The position numbers were made by a program, and so were the translations under genes. A stretch of 64,000 nucleotides of DNA, from assembly GCA_028689585.1 (NCBI GenBank), contig JAQVCW010000013.1:38154-102153 (forward strand), given 5' to 3'. The stretch is from Lachnospiraceae bacterium. GTDB taxonomy: Bacteria > Bacillota > Clostridia > Lachnospirales > Lachnospiraceae. Below the pieces are notes generated by a model. The model had not been told where the DNA came from, did no database searches, and saw only the letters and a list, made by a program, of their open reading frames with translations. This document shows, one piece after another, positions 17,904 to 26,457 of the stretch (position 1 is the first letter of the stretch; each line of letters begins with the position of its first letter).

Positions 17904-19685
17904 ATGAAAACGAAAAAAAAGAATCTTATTATTCAGTTATTGCATGATTATCGGTTCAACAGTATTCTGGTACGAAATTTTATCATGATTCTGCTGGTGC
18001 TTTTATGCTCCTTTCTGGGAGTCATGCTTTTGATATCCGTAAAAATGGATCAGTTGATCGAAAAAGAGGTCAGTACCATCAGCAGCAACAGCCTGAGACA
18101 GACGGCGGAACGAATGGATACGGTGGGAAAAGAAGTTGTGCAGATTTCGGCACAGCTTTCTCTGGATGATGATATTATGGAATTTCTGCTGACGGATACC
18201 AGTGATGACAGCGTAGACCACAAGGAAACCCTGCTGGCCAGAGAAAAGCTGGATCAGTATGCGGGGATCTTTGAATATGTGGATTCTATCTATATTTATT
18301 CCAGTAAAAGCAATTATCTGCTGACGGAAGAAGGGGGAGGCAACATTGGGGAGTTTGCCGATCTGACCTGGTACAATAATCTTACGGAGCGTATTTATGA
18401 GCCTGCCCGCATGATCAGCCGGCTGAAGGAAAATAAGTATCCCTATCTGCTCACTTACATTCTTCCGGTCAGACTGACTCAGATGCAGTTTCTGGGCGGG
18501 ATCATTGTGAACGTAGATGTGGAGCAGCTGGGAGAGTTCGTTGCCGCGGGTACCGATGAAAATCTGTTGATCATCGATGAAAGGGATAATATAATTTTCA
18601 GTTCTGCGGAAGAATTCCGAATGAAAAAATGGACACAACTGGACTTTTATCAGGATTATATTGCGCGGGAGGGAGAGAGCCAGACGCTGAAGCGAAAAGG
18701 TGATTCCGTCGTATTGACCATGCTGGGCTCCTCTGAATTTAACTGGCGCTATGTCTCTATGGTGCCTTTGAGAAAATATCAGGATTATCAGAAAGACCTG
18801 CATGATTTTATTCTGGTGATCGTGCTGGTTCTTGGGATTCTTACGGTGGCAAGTGCGGTATTTATTTCCATTTACAGCTACGAACCGGTAAAGAACATTA
18901 TCAGCCTTTTGAAAAATCCGGATTCTTATGATGTAAAACAGTTCAGTGAGTTTCGAAATGATGAAATACATGAGATCATACAGAACATTATCCACAACTT
19001 TTATTCCAACAACCGGCTGCAGGATGATCTGCAGGAATACCTGGCAATCACCAACCGGGCTCAGATTATTGCGCTGCAGGCTCAGATCAGCCCTCATTTT
19101 CTGTATAATACCCTGGAAAATATAAGGTGGAAAGCATTCGCAATCTGTAAAGGGGATAATGAGGTATCCCAGATGATACTGAAACTGTCGGAGCTGCTGC
19201 GCATCAGCCTGGAAAATGAGAAACAGATTATCTCATTGAGAGAGGAGCTGGATAATGCAAAGCTGTATATCGACATTCTCCAACTGCGCTATGAGGATAA
19301 ATTATCGGTGGACTGGGAGATCGCCGAAGATCTTATGGCCTGTCAGATCGTGAAGGTCAGCCTTCAGCCCTTAATAGAAAATGCAGTCTACCACGGAATT
19401 AAGCCTCTGAGGGGAAAAGGCTGTATCGTGATCCGGGCCTGGAGCTGGCAGGACACCATTTATTTGTCCGTGACGGATAACGGGCAGGGAATGACGCGGG
19501 AGGAATGTGAAAAGCTGAATCAGGATATGGCGGATAAATATCAGCAGAAGTCCGGTCATATCGGAGTAAGGAACGTGAACCAGCGGCTGAAGCTTCTGAT
19601 GGGGGAGCGCGCGGGGCTGCATATTGACAGTGAAGCCGCCAAAGGAACCACGGTTACGATGTACTTTCCATTGTGCAAAATGTAA
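17904..19685 (+). CDS. Sensor histidine kinase, YesM/LytS-type
   Basis: A 593-residue kinase with a membrane helix near residue 25 and a second near residue 305, bounding an extracellular sensor domain of about 250 residues, then a HAMP-like linker and a His_kinase domain. The phospho-acceptor lies in QAQISPHFLYNTLENIRW and the ATP site in PLIENAVYHGIKP and TDNGQGM. It should phosphorylate the YesN regulator encoded just upstream. The anchored binding proteins on both sides probably deliver the signal. Confidence 0.92.
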   Translation: MKTKKKNLIIQLLHDYRFNSILVRNFIMILLVLLCSFLGVMLLISVKMDQLIEKEVSTISSNSLRQTAERMDTVGKEVVQISAQLSLDDDIMEFLLTDTSDDSVDHKETLLAREKLDQYAGIFEYVDSIYIYSSKSNYLLTEEGGGNIGEFADLTWYNNLTERIYEPARMISRLKENKYPYLLTYILPVRLTQMQFLGGIIVNVDVEQLGEFVAAGTDENLLIIDERDNIIFSSAEEFRMKKWTQLDFYQDYIAREGESQTLKRKGDSVVLTMLGSSEFNWRYVSMVPLRKYQDYQKDLHDFILVIVLVLGILTVASAVFISIYSYEPVKNIISLLKNPDSYDVKQFSEFRNDEIHEIIQNIIHNFYSNNRLQDDLQEYLAITNRAQIIALQAQISPHFLYNTLENIRWKAFAICKGDNEVSQMILKLSELLRISLENEKQIISLREELDNAKLYIDILQLRYEDKLSVDWEIAEDLMACQIVKVSLQPLIENAVYHGIKPLRGKGCIVIRAWSWQDTIYLSVTDNGQGMTREECEKLNQDMADKYQQKSGHIGVRNVNQRLKLLMGERAGLHIDSEAAKGTTVTMYFPLCKM

Positions 19686-19691
19686 CATGTA

Positions 19692-19719
19692 CTCGTATAG
19701 GAAAGTGCTCCTATACGAG
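19692..19719 (+). other. Perfect 11-bp hairpin
   Basis: CTCGTATAGGA pairs with TCCTATACGAG around a 6-nt loop, just after the kinase stop. No T-run follows. Confidence 0.5.
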
Positions 19720-19748
19720 AACAGCCTTCGGCACACGTTCAAAGGATT

Positions 19749-19794
19749 GTGTCAGCCCGTTTGCCGAAGGCAAATTCAGGATGGGCTGATGCTC
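19749..19794 (+). repeat. Family A element, half copy (second hairpin)
   Basis: It has TCAGCCCGTTTGCC/GGCAAA...ATGGGCTGA and ends in GATGCTC, 19 nt before the next start codon. It lies inside the apparent operon. Confidence 0.8.
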
Positions 19795-19813
19795 GATGCG
19801 GAAAGGATGGAGA

Positions 19814-21337
19814 ATGAAAAAATGGGGATTTGCACTGCTGATGCTGACCACAGTCCTGTTTCTTCTGATCGGCGAGAAGCTGCTTCGGAAATCAGATGTG
19901 TTGTCTGCGGTGAATGAAACGGAGATGGTTACTTTAAAATGGATGGTCTATGGAGAAAAATATCAGGAATCAGATCAGGTATTTACTGCCTTTAACGAGC
20001 TGCTGCACCAGACTTATCCTAATATTTCAGTGGAGTTCGAAGTAGTTTCAAAAGATAATTATCAGAAGAAATGGAACATGAAAATGGCGAATACCGAGGT
20101 GGTGGATCTGGCATGGATGGGGAGTGAGGTGCTGGATTTTTCAAAAGAGGTGAAGCAGGGATCCCTTATGGCACTGGATTATCTTTTAAATACCTATGGT
20201 CAGAATCTGAAGCAGAACATTCCGGAGGAGCTGTGGAAAAAGCAGAAAAGGGATGGGAATACCTATGCCATTCCGGTTCCGGGAGTACTGTACCGGAAAA
20301 ATGCGGTGCTGACGGTGAATCAGGATCTCATGGAACGATATGGGGATTTTGATCAGATTATCGAAGACAATCAGAGCAGCCACTATACCACATTGAAATG
20401 CTTTGAAGGAATGGAGACATTTTTAAAAGAGGCAAAGGACCACAATGCGCTTGGAACCGGTGTTTCTTATCAGACGCTGTGCACGATTGCAGATAAGGGA
20501 TACGAGGGAATTTATGGGGAAGACTGCCCTTTTATCATCCGGATCTTTGATCGGGAGCCGGTAGTCTATAATAAATATTCGCTGGAATCATACCGGGCAC
20601 TATTTGAGACAATGGCAAAATGGTACCAGAAAGGATACATTCGGCAGGATGTGCAGTATCTGCTGGATCCTACCAGCAAGGATGGTAAAAAATCCGGAAA
20701 TATTCTGTTTGTAGAAGAATATGGGGAGAACAAATCCGTGTATGATTCGAAGGATACAGAATATACCGCACTTCGGGGAGAACTGGATGGATACCGGTTT
20801 ATTTCGTGGGAAAGCTGCCGCAACTGCCTGGTGATACCAAAAACGGCCAGGCATCCGGGGGAGGCTGTACAGGTGCTGGACTTGCTGAATTCCGAAGAAG
20901 GAATAGAACTGTACCGGCTGCTGGCCAATGGAATTGAAAAGGAGCAGTACATTCGCATCAGTGAGGATTCCAATGTGATCGCCCGGATGATGGATAATGA
21001 CCGGAATTACCGCTACAGCCTGTCTCCGGTCAATATAGGAAATGTATTTCAGAACTATGAGCTGGCAGAAGGGGAATTCGACCAGATCAGAGAATATAAC
21101 GAAGAAGCGCTGGAGTCCGCCCTGATCGGTTTCGAACTGGATACCAGGATGTTTGCCATTGAGATGGCCAGGGTGGAGCTGGTGGTAAAGAAATATAAAG
21201 AAATGCTGTGTCAGGGAGTTGCAGAGGACTGGGAAGCGGTATATCAGGAATTTCTGCAGGAGATGAAGGAGGCGGGATCCAACGTGATCATCCGGGAGGC
21301 TCAGAAACAGATTGACAGTTTTCTTTCCAATCCATAA
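19814..21337 (+). CDS. Membrane-anchored ABC-type solute-binding protein (family 1-like)
   Basis: A 507-residue protein with an N-terminal hydrophobic anchor (FALLMLTTVLFLLIG), no lipobox, and a family-1 extracellular solute-binding fold (TLKWMVYGEKYQES...EVVDLAWMGSE). ATG 19814 lies after GGATGGAG; an ATG at 19796 is less well placed. No matching permease of the MalFG type is nearby, so a sensory or accessory role with the YesM kinase is possible. The ligand is unknown; aldouronates and other oligosaccharides are bound by related proteins. Confidence 0.75.
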   Translation: MKKWGFALLMLTTVLFLLIGEKLLRKSDVLSAVNETEMVTLKWMVYGEKYQESDQVFTAFNELLHQTYPNISVEFEVVSKDNYQKKWNMKMANTEVVDLAWMGSEVLDFSKEVKQGSLMALDYLLNTYGQNLKQNIPEELWKKQKRDGNTYAIPVPGVLYRKNAVLTVNQDLMERYGDFDQIIEDNQSSHYTTLKCFEGMETFLKEAKDHNALGTGVSYQTLCTIADKGYEGIYGEDCPFIIRIFDREPVVYNKYSLESYRALFETMAKWYQKGYIRQDVQYLLDPTSKDGKKSGNILFVEEYGENKSVYDSKDTEYTALRGELDGYRFISWESCRNCLVIPKTARHPGEAVQVLDLLNSEEGIELYRLLANGIEKEQYIRISEDSNVIARMMDNDRNYRYSLSPVNIGNVFQNYELAEGEFDQIREYNEEALESALIGFELDTRMFAIEMARVELVVKKYKEMLCQGVAEDWEAVYQEFLQEMKEAGSNVIIREAQKQIDSFLSNP

Positions 21338-21343
21338 ATTGGT

Positions 21344-21388
21344 TACGAAACATAAAATAAGATACGAAATTTCGCACCGGATACGAAA
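21344..21388. promoter_or_regulatory. Three TACGAAA direct repeats at 19-bp spacing
   Basis: TACGAAA occurs at 21344, 21363 and 21382. Flanking bases are also similar (GGTTACGAAAC, AGATACGAAAT, GGATACGAAAC). Direct repeats near two helical turns apart upstream of an ABC operon suit an AraC-type regulator such as the YesN protein of this cluster. A -10-like TATAGT lies at 21465. Confidence 0.6.
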
Positions 21389-21547
21389 CAGAAGCCAAGG
21401 TCAGGAGGTAAAAGGAGCGGACGAAGGTGCAGAGGATGCACCTCAAAAAAGGCATCAGATCTGTTATAGTTTATGCATCAGTAAATATTGTGTTAAGCAG
21501 ATCACGACAACAATGGATGGCATTGGATGCCAAGAAGGAGGACAAGG

Positions 21548-22591
21548 ATGAGATTAAGAAAACTGGCAGCAGGACTGGCGGCAGCAGGTGCATTGACACT
21601 GACTATGGGGATGGGCGCTTTGGCAGATGAAATCGCAGTTATGGTTCCCAGTGCGGATCATGGCTGGACCGGAGCAGTATTGAGCTATGCGCAGGAAAAG
21701 GTGGATGAGATTAATGCTGGCGGAACCTATACGGCGAAGCTGTATGCGGCTACTGATGTTGAGAATCAGATCCAGCAGGTAGATGATCTTCTGGCGAATA
21801 CGGACGGACTTTCAGGGATCGTTATTCTGCCTTACGATAATGGACTTCAGTCAACACTGGAGAAAATCGCTGCAGCAGATGTTCCTTTCGTTCAGTTTGA
21901 CCGCTGTATTTCCAGTGATGTGATCGATGCAAAGGTTGTGGCTAATGTAAAGGGCGATAACGAGGGAATCGGTTATGAGACAGCAAAACGGTTTATTGCA
22001 GAAGGCCTGACGAAAGATGATTATGTCTATGAGATGATCGGTGACAATTCATCCGTTCCAGAACTTCGATCCAAAGGTTTCCGTGATTATCTGACAGAGC
22101 AGGGCTGGTCAGATGAAGAGATCGACAGCGCAGTTGTAAAATCAGCAGCTACCGGCTGGAGCCGTGATACAGGAAAAGAATTATTTGAGTCCTGGTTCGG
22201 CAGTGCACAGTGTGACACCTCAAAAAATCTCTGGATCTATACTCATGATGATGAGATCGCGATGGGCATTCTGGAATCTTTAAATGGCGCAGCTCTGGAT
22301 ACCACGAAAAAAGATGCATTTCTGGCAAACTTTAAAGCACTGTCCGCATCTTCAGGACTGGCTGAGATCTATGCTGTTATGAAGGGAACTCATCAGACGA
22401 TCACATGTCCTGAGACCTTTGACCTTTTCTCTGTAACTTATGATCCGGCTATGATCAAAGAAGCAGTGAATGTTCTGGAGAAACATATTTCCGGTGAAGA
22501 GATCGAACAGGATTATGTCATTCCGGTTTCTGTAGTAGATAAAGAAAACGTTAATGATTTTCAGCCTTTCGGAAGCTATGATGAGAAATAA
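21548..22591 (+). CDS. ABC transporter sugar-binding protein (ribose/galactose class)
   Basis: A 347-residue secreted binding protein with signal peptide MRLRKLAAGLAAAGALTLTM...ALA and no lipobox cysteine. The fold is type-I periplasmic-binding (VMVPSADHGWTGAVLSYAQ; VKGDNEGIGYETAKRF; YTHDDEIAMGI). ATG 21548 follows AAGGAGGACAAGG. It opens the transport operon with the ATPase and permease downstream and is paralogous to the membrane-anchored protein at 15248. Confidence 0.9.
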   Translation: MRLRKLAAGLAAAGALTLTMGMGALADEIAVMVPSADHGWTGAVLSYAQEKVDEINAGGTYTAKLYAATDVENQIQQVDDLLANTDGLSGIVILPYDNGLQSTLEKIAAADVPFVQFDRCISSDVIDAKVVANVKGDNEGIGYETAKRFIAEGLTKDDYVYEMIGDNSSVPELRSKGFRDYLTEQGWSDEEIDSAVVKSAATGWSRDTGKELFESWFGSAQCDTSKNLWIYTHDDEIAMGILESLNGAALDTTKKDAFLANFKALSASSGLAEIYAVMKGTHQTITCPETFDLFSVTYDPAMIKEAVNVLEKHISGEEIEQDYVIPVSVVDKENVNDFQPFGSYDEK

Positions 22592-22623
22592 TAAATCCTG
22601 ATCACGGGATAGACTTATCAATA

Positions 22624-22707
22624 GGGCTGTCGCACCAGGCTAAGGCTGGGTTTGGCCTGCAGATATACAGTGCAGGCAAGTCCTCCCAAAGCCCGGTGAG
22701 GCAGCCT
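22624..22707. repeat. Imperfect inverted repeat with inner hairpin
   Basis: GGCTGTCGCACCAGGCT pairs (14 of 18 positions with its neighbour) with the arm at 22690-22707, and GCCTGCA/TGCAGGC form an inner perfect stem. It is fused to the start of a degenerate family A copy. Confidence 0.55.
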
Positions 22708-22744
22708 CATTTGCTGGAAACAGATTTTGAATGGGCATATGTTC
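22702..22744 (+). repeat. Family A element, degenerate half copy
   Basis: CAGCCTCATTTGCT...ATGGGCATATGTTC retains the layout and 3' end of family A but many stem pairs are broken. It lies 18 nt before the ATPase start. Confidence 0.55.
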
Positions 22745-22762
22745 AATGAGAGGGGCTGAAAA

Positions 22763-24277
22763 ATGGAATTATTAAAGATGGAACAGATACAAAAAGCTTT
22801 TTTCGGCGTCAAGGTCCTGGAGGATGTCTCACTGGTGGTGGAAGAGGGAGAGGTGCATGCCCTGCTGGGGGAAAATGGAGCGGGAAAATCCACATTGATG
22901 AATATTCTTTCCGGTGTGTATACCAGGGACGCCGGGACGGTGGTTTTCGCAGGAAAGGAACTGCAGAACGGCTCGATCGCTGCTGCAGAACAGGCTGGAA
23001 TTGCATTTGTTCACCAGGAACTGAATATTTTTAATGATCTGAAGGTATATGAAAATCTATTTTTAGGTAAGGAATATGTAAATCGTTTTGGACGTCTGGA
23101 TAAAAACCGGATGCGGAAGGAAGCAGAAGAACTGCTGATGGAGATGGGAGTGCAGATGGATCCGGAGCAGTCAGCAGATGAACTGGATACAGGAAAAAAA
23201 CAGCTCCTGGAGATTGCAAAGGCACTGCATTCAAAGGCAAAGCTGATCATTTTAGACGAACCCACGACTGCATTGAATAAAGAAGAAATTGTTCATTTAT
23301 TTGAACTGATCCGCAATTTAAAAGAGAAAGGAACTACCTTTATTTTTATTTCTCATAAAATGCCGGAGATTTTTCAGATCGCGGACCGTTATACCGTACT
23401 GAGAAATGCAAGATTTATCCACAGCGGAAAGATTTCGGAGACAAATGCAGAACAGGTAACCCGCTACATGGTAGGAGAGACCTACAGCAATGAAGATCTC
23501 TATAAGAACAGGGAGCTGGGAGAAACTGTCCTGGAGGTAAAGGAAATCTGCGGAAAGGATTTTGACAGGGTATCCTTTGAACTGAAAAAAGGTGAGATCC
23601 TTGGTTTTACCGGACTGCAGGGGGCAGGGTGTTCTGAGGTGATGCAGGCTCTGTTTGGCTATCTGCCGATCACTTCCGGTACGGTGACATTTCGGGATCA
23701 GACGCTGCCCGGAGGCATTCATCAGGCGATGAAGCATAAGGTGGGGATGGTGGCTGCGAACCGAAAAGAAAATTCAGTGGTGGCGGATATGACATTGCTG
23801 GAAAATATGTATCTTTCGGAGCATACGATTTCGGGAAGAAAGCTGCATATTTATAAGCAGCAGGAACAAAAAAAATATGAAAATTATCATTCCATGCTGA
23901 ATATCAAGGCAAACAGTTCACAGGATTTGATTACCAGCCTGTCCGGCGGCAATCAGCAGAAAGTCATTCTGGCCAGATGGCTGAATACAAATGCAGAACT
24001 TCTGCTGCTGGATAATCCGACTCAGGGGATTGATGTGGGAGCGAAAGAAGAGATCTACCGTCTGATTTTAGAACTGGCACAAAAGGGTATCACGATCATC
24101 GTCAATACGCTGGAGATACCGGAATTGAAGAAAATCGCGGATCGCTGTATTGTGTTTTACCACGGACGCATCATGGCGCAGTTACCTCATGACGATTTGA
24201 ATGAAGAGGCCGTTATGCTGTATGCGACCGGTGCTGTAGATGGACAAAAGAATAAGACGGAGGGAGCATATGTCTAA
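22763..24277 (+). CDS. Sugar ABC transporter ATP-binding protein (RbsA/MglA-like, duplicated NBD)
   Basis: A 504-residue protein with two nucleotide-binding halves. The first has Walker A GENGAGKST, signature-region LDTGKKQLLEIAKAL and Walker B LIILDEPTTAL. The second has GLQGAGCSEV in place of Walker A, signature LSGGNQQKVILARWL and LLLDNPTQGID. The degenerate second Walker A is normal for this family. It powers the importer formed with the permease that overlaps it by 8 bp. Confidence 0.93.
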   Translation: MELLKMEQIQKAFFGVKVLEDVSLVVEEGEVHALLGENGAGKSTLMNILSGVYTRDAGTVVFAGKELQNGSIAAAEQAGIAFVHQELNIFNDLKVYENLFLGKEYVNRFGRLDKNRMRKEAEELLMEMGVQMDPEQSADELDTGKKQLLEIAKALHSKAKLIILDEPTTALNKEEIVHLFELIRNLKEKGTTFIFISHKMPEIFQIADRYTVLRNARFIHSGKISETNAEQVTRYMVGETYSNEDLYKNRELGETVLEVKEICGKDFDRVSFELKKGEILGFTGLQGAGCSEVMQALFGYLPITSGTVTFRDQTLPGGIHQAMKHKVGMVAANRKENSVVADMTLLENMYLSEHTISGRKLHIYKQQEQKKYENYHSMLNIKANSSQDLITSLSGGNQQKVILARWLNTNAELLLLDNPTQGIDVGAKEEIYRLILELAQKGITIIVNTLEIPELKKIADRCIVFYHGRIMAQLPHDDLNEEAVMLYATGAVDGQKNKTEGAYV

Positions 24278-25238
24278 ACGGATAAAATATTTTTGGAGCA
24301 ATTATAATTTTATAATCATTTTTCTCGGAATCTTTATTGCATACCTGTGCATCAACGGTTCTCAGACGAGCTGGACAACAGTTACCAATATACTGCTGCA
24401 CAGCGCTATTCTGGGTACAGTGGCACTGGGCATGGGCATGGTGATACTGACCGGTGATATTGATCTGTCGGTAGGATCCTCTTTTGTACTTGGCGGCGGC
24501 ATCACCATTGTACTTTTTAATCAGGTGAACAGCATTTTTCTTACCCTGCTGTGTGCGCTGATCCTGGGGGGCATCTTTGGTTTTATCAATGGCTTTCTGG
24601 TAGGTAAATGCAAGATGCCGTCCTTTATTGTAACGCTGGCGACCATGCTGATCTACCGTTCGGTTTCCCAGTATATGATGAATGAAATGGGAGAGACCAG
24701 ATACAGTGTGGATGCATCCCAGTCCAGCTATCAGGCATTATTTAATTTTGGAAATGGGAATCTTCTGACGATTTCATTAATCGCCATTGTTTTTTTCCTG
24801 ATCGCGCTACTTCTGATTTACGTCACGAATTCCACACGATTTGGAAAAAGAGTATATGCGTTAGGCAGCAATGAAAAGGCGGCAAAGCTGGCGGGCGTAA
24901 ATGTGATCTGGACACGTATTTCGGTTTTTGTCATCTGCGGTGTGTGCACCGGCCTGGCGGCATTTCTGAAAATTGCCAAGGACACTTCGTTCGACCCTGC
25001 CACATCAGGAAAGAACTATGAATTGTATTCCATTGCAGCAGTGGTCATCGGCGGCATCAGCATGTCCGGCGGCAGAGGAAAAATCATGGGAATTATTTTC
25101 GGAACCATGTCTTTTACCCTGATCGATAAGATTATCACCGCGCTGGGGATGAATGCGCTCTTAAATGATACGGTAAAAGGAGTGATCCTTCTGGTGGCAG
25201 TGGGCCTGCAGATGGTTCAGAAGAGATCAAGAGACTAA
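24270..25238 (+). CDS. Sugar ABC transporter permease (RbsC/MglC-like)
   Basis: A 322-residue polytopic permease of the ribose/galactose class, with about eight to ten hydrophobic segments and the conserved GDIDLSVGS motif near residue 70 and GGISMSGGRGKI near residue 265. ATG 24270 (inside the ATPase stop region) is preferred over a longer frame from 24240. Confidence 0.92.
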   Translation: MSKRIKYFWSNYNFIIIFLGIFIAYLCINGSQTSWTTVTNILLHSAILGTVALGMGMVILTGDIDLSVGSSFVLGGGITIVLFNQVNSIFLTLLCALILGGIFGFINGFLVGKCKMPSFIVTLATMLIYRSVSQYMMNEMGETRYSVDASQSSYQALFNFGNGNLLTISLIAIVFFLIALLLIYVTNSTRFGKRVYALGSNEKAAKLAGVNVIWTRISVFVICGVCTGLAAFLKIAKDTSFDPATSGKNYELYSIAAVVIGGISMSGGRGKIMGIIFGTMSFTLIDKIITALGMNALLNDTVKGVILLVAVGLQMVQKRSRD

Positions 25239-25248
25239 ACATAAGCTT

Positions 25249-25326
25249 GTGTCAAGTTTTCTATGAAAACTTGACATGCAGCGTCAGCCCATTTGCCGGA
25301 GGCAAATTTAAGATGGGCTGATGTTC
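25249..25326 (+). repeat. Family A double-hairpin element, full copy
   Basis: Near-consensus copy, the first of two in tandem (88-bp period) between permease and isomerase-like genes. The loop of hairpin 2 is GGA. Confidence 0.9.
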
Positions 25327-25336
25327 CACAAAGTTT

Positions 25337-25414
25337 GTGTCAAGTTTTCTGTGAAAACTTGACATGCAGCGTCAGCCCATTTGCCGAAGGCAAATTTAGG
25401 ATGGGCTGATGTTC
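25337..25414 (+). repeat. Family A double-hairpin element, full copy
   Basis: Near-consensus copy with loop GAA. It ends 21 nt before the next ATG. Confidence 0.9.
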
Positions 25415-25435
25415 CATAATAAGGAGGAAGGAATT

Positions 25436-26425
25436 ATGAGCAGATTATTGACGATTATGACATGTCAGTGGGCAGATCTTACGATGGAGGATATGTGCCG
25501 GAAAGCAAAAGAAATGGGATATGACGGGCTGGAACTGGCCTGCTGGGGCAATCATCTGGATGTGAAACGGGCGGCAGAAGATGATGGTTATGTGGATGAG
25601 GTAAAGGCACTTCTGAAAAAATATGATCTGAAATGTGAAGCTCTGGCAGCGCATATTATCGGCCAGTGCGTGGGCGATTACAATGATCCCCGATTAAACA
25701 ATTTTGCACCGGCCGAGCTGGCGGACCAGCCGGATGCCATAAGAAAATGGGCAGTCGAAACGATGAAGTATGCGGCTGTAGCGGCAAAGAAAATGGGCTG
25801 CAGTGTTATTACCTGTTTTACCGGTTCTCCGATCTGGAAATACCTGTATTCTTTCCCGCAGACGTCAGAAGAGATGGTTGAAGCAGGCTATCAGGAAATC
25901 TATGACCTGTGGACACCGATACTGGACGTATTTGTAGAAAATGGAATCAAATTTGCGCTGGAAGTTCATCCGGGAGAAATAGCGTTTGATTATTATTCCA
26001 CGCAGAGACTGCTGAAAAAATTTGCGGATCGGCCGGAATTTGGCCTGAACTTTGATCCAAGTCATTTAATCTGGCAGGGCGTTACACCTCATCTTTTCCT
26101 GCAGGATTTTGCAGACAGAGTCTATCATGTGCATATGAAGGATGCGGCGGTGACTCTGGATGGAAGAAGTGGTCTGCTGGGATCACATATTGATTTTGGT
26201 GATTTGAGAAGAGGCTGGAATTTCCGCTCCCTGGGACATGGAGATGTGAATTTTGAAGAGATTATCCGTGTATTAAATGCTATTGGTTATGAAGGACCGT
26301 TGTCTGTCGAATGGGAAGACAGCGGAATGGAACGGGAATATGGAGCAAAAGAAGCCGCTGAATTTGTCCGCAAAATTGATTTCAAAGCATCGGATATTAA
26401 ATTTGATGAGGCAATTGCCAACTGA
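25436..26425 (+). CDS. Sugar phosphate isomerase/epimerase-like protein (AP endonuclease-2 TIM barrel)
   Basis: A 329-residue xylose-isomerase-like TIM barrel. Likely metal ligands appear in ALEVHPGEIAF, NFDPSHLIWQG, VHMKDA and SVEWEDSGMER. ATG 25436 sits after AAGGAGGAAGG. It is placed between a sugar importer and a Gfo/Idh/MocA dehydrogenase, a common pair for catabolism of inositols or unusual hexoses through a keto-sugar. The exact substrate cannot be told. Confidence 0.88.
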   Translation: MSRLLTIMTCQWADLTMEDMCRKAKEMGYDGLELACWGNHLDVKRAAEDDGYVDEVKALLKKYDLKCEALAAHIIGQCVGDYNDPRLNNFAPAELADQPDAIRKWAVETMKYAAVAAKKMGCSVITCFTGSPIWKYLYSFPQTSEEMVEAGYQEIYDLWTPILDVFVENGIKFALEVHPGEIAFDYYSTQRLLKKFADRPEFGLNFDPSHLIWQGVTPHLFLQDFADRVYHVHMKDAAVTLDGRSGLLGSHIDFGDLRRGWNFRSLGHGDVNFEEIIRVLNAIGYEGPLSVEWEDSGMEREYGAKEAAEFVRKIDFKASDIKFDEAIAN

Positions 26426-26457
26426 TTGACAGAAATTCATACAGGGGGAAATAATCT

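Noticed and set aside
25249..25414. Tandem family A copies considered as a CRISPR array
   Set aside because: Only two units, no unique spacers of constant length, no cas genes, and the same unit is dispersed at other loci.
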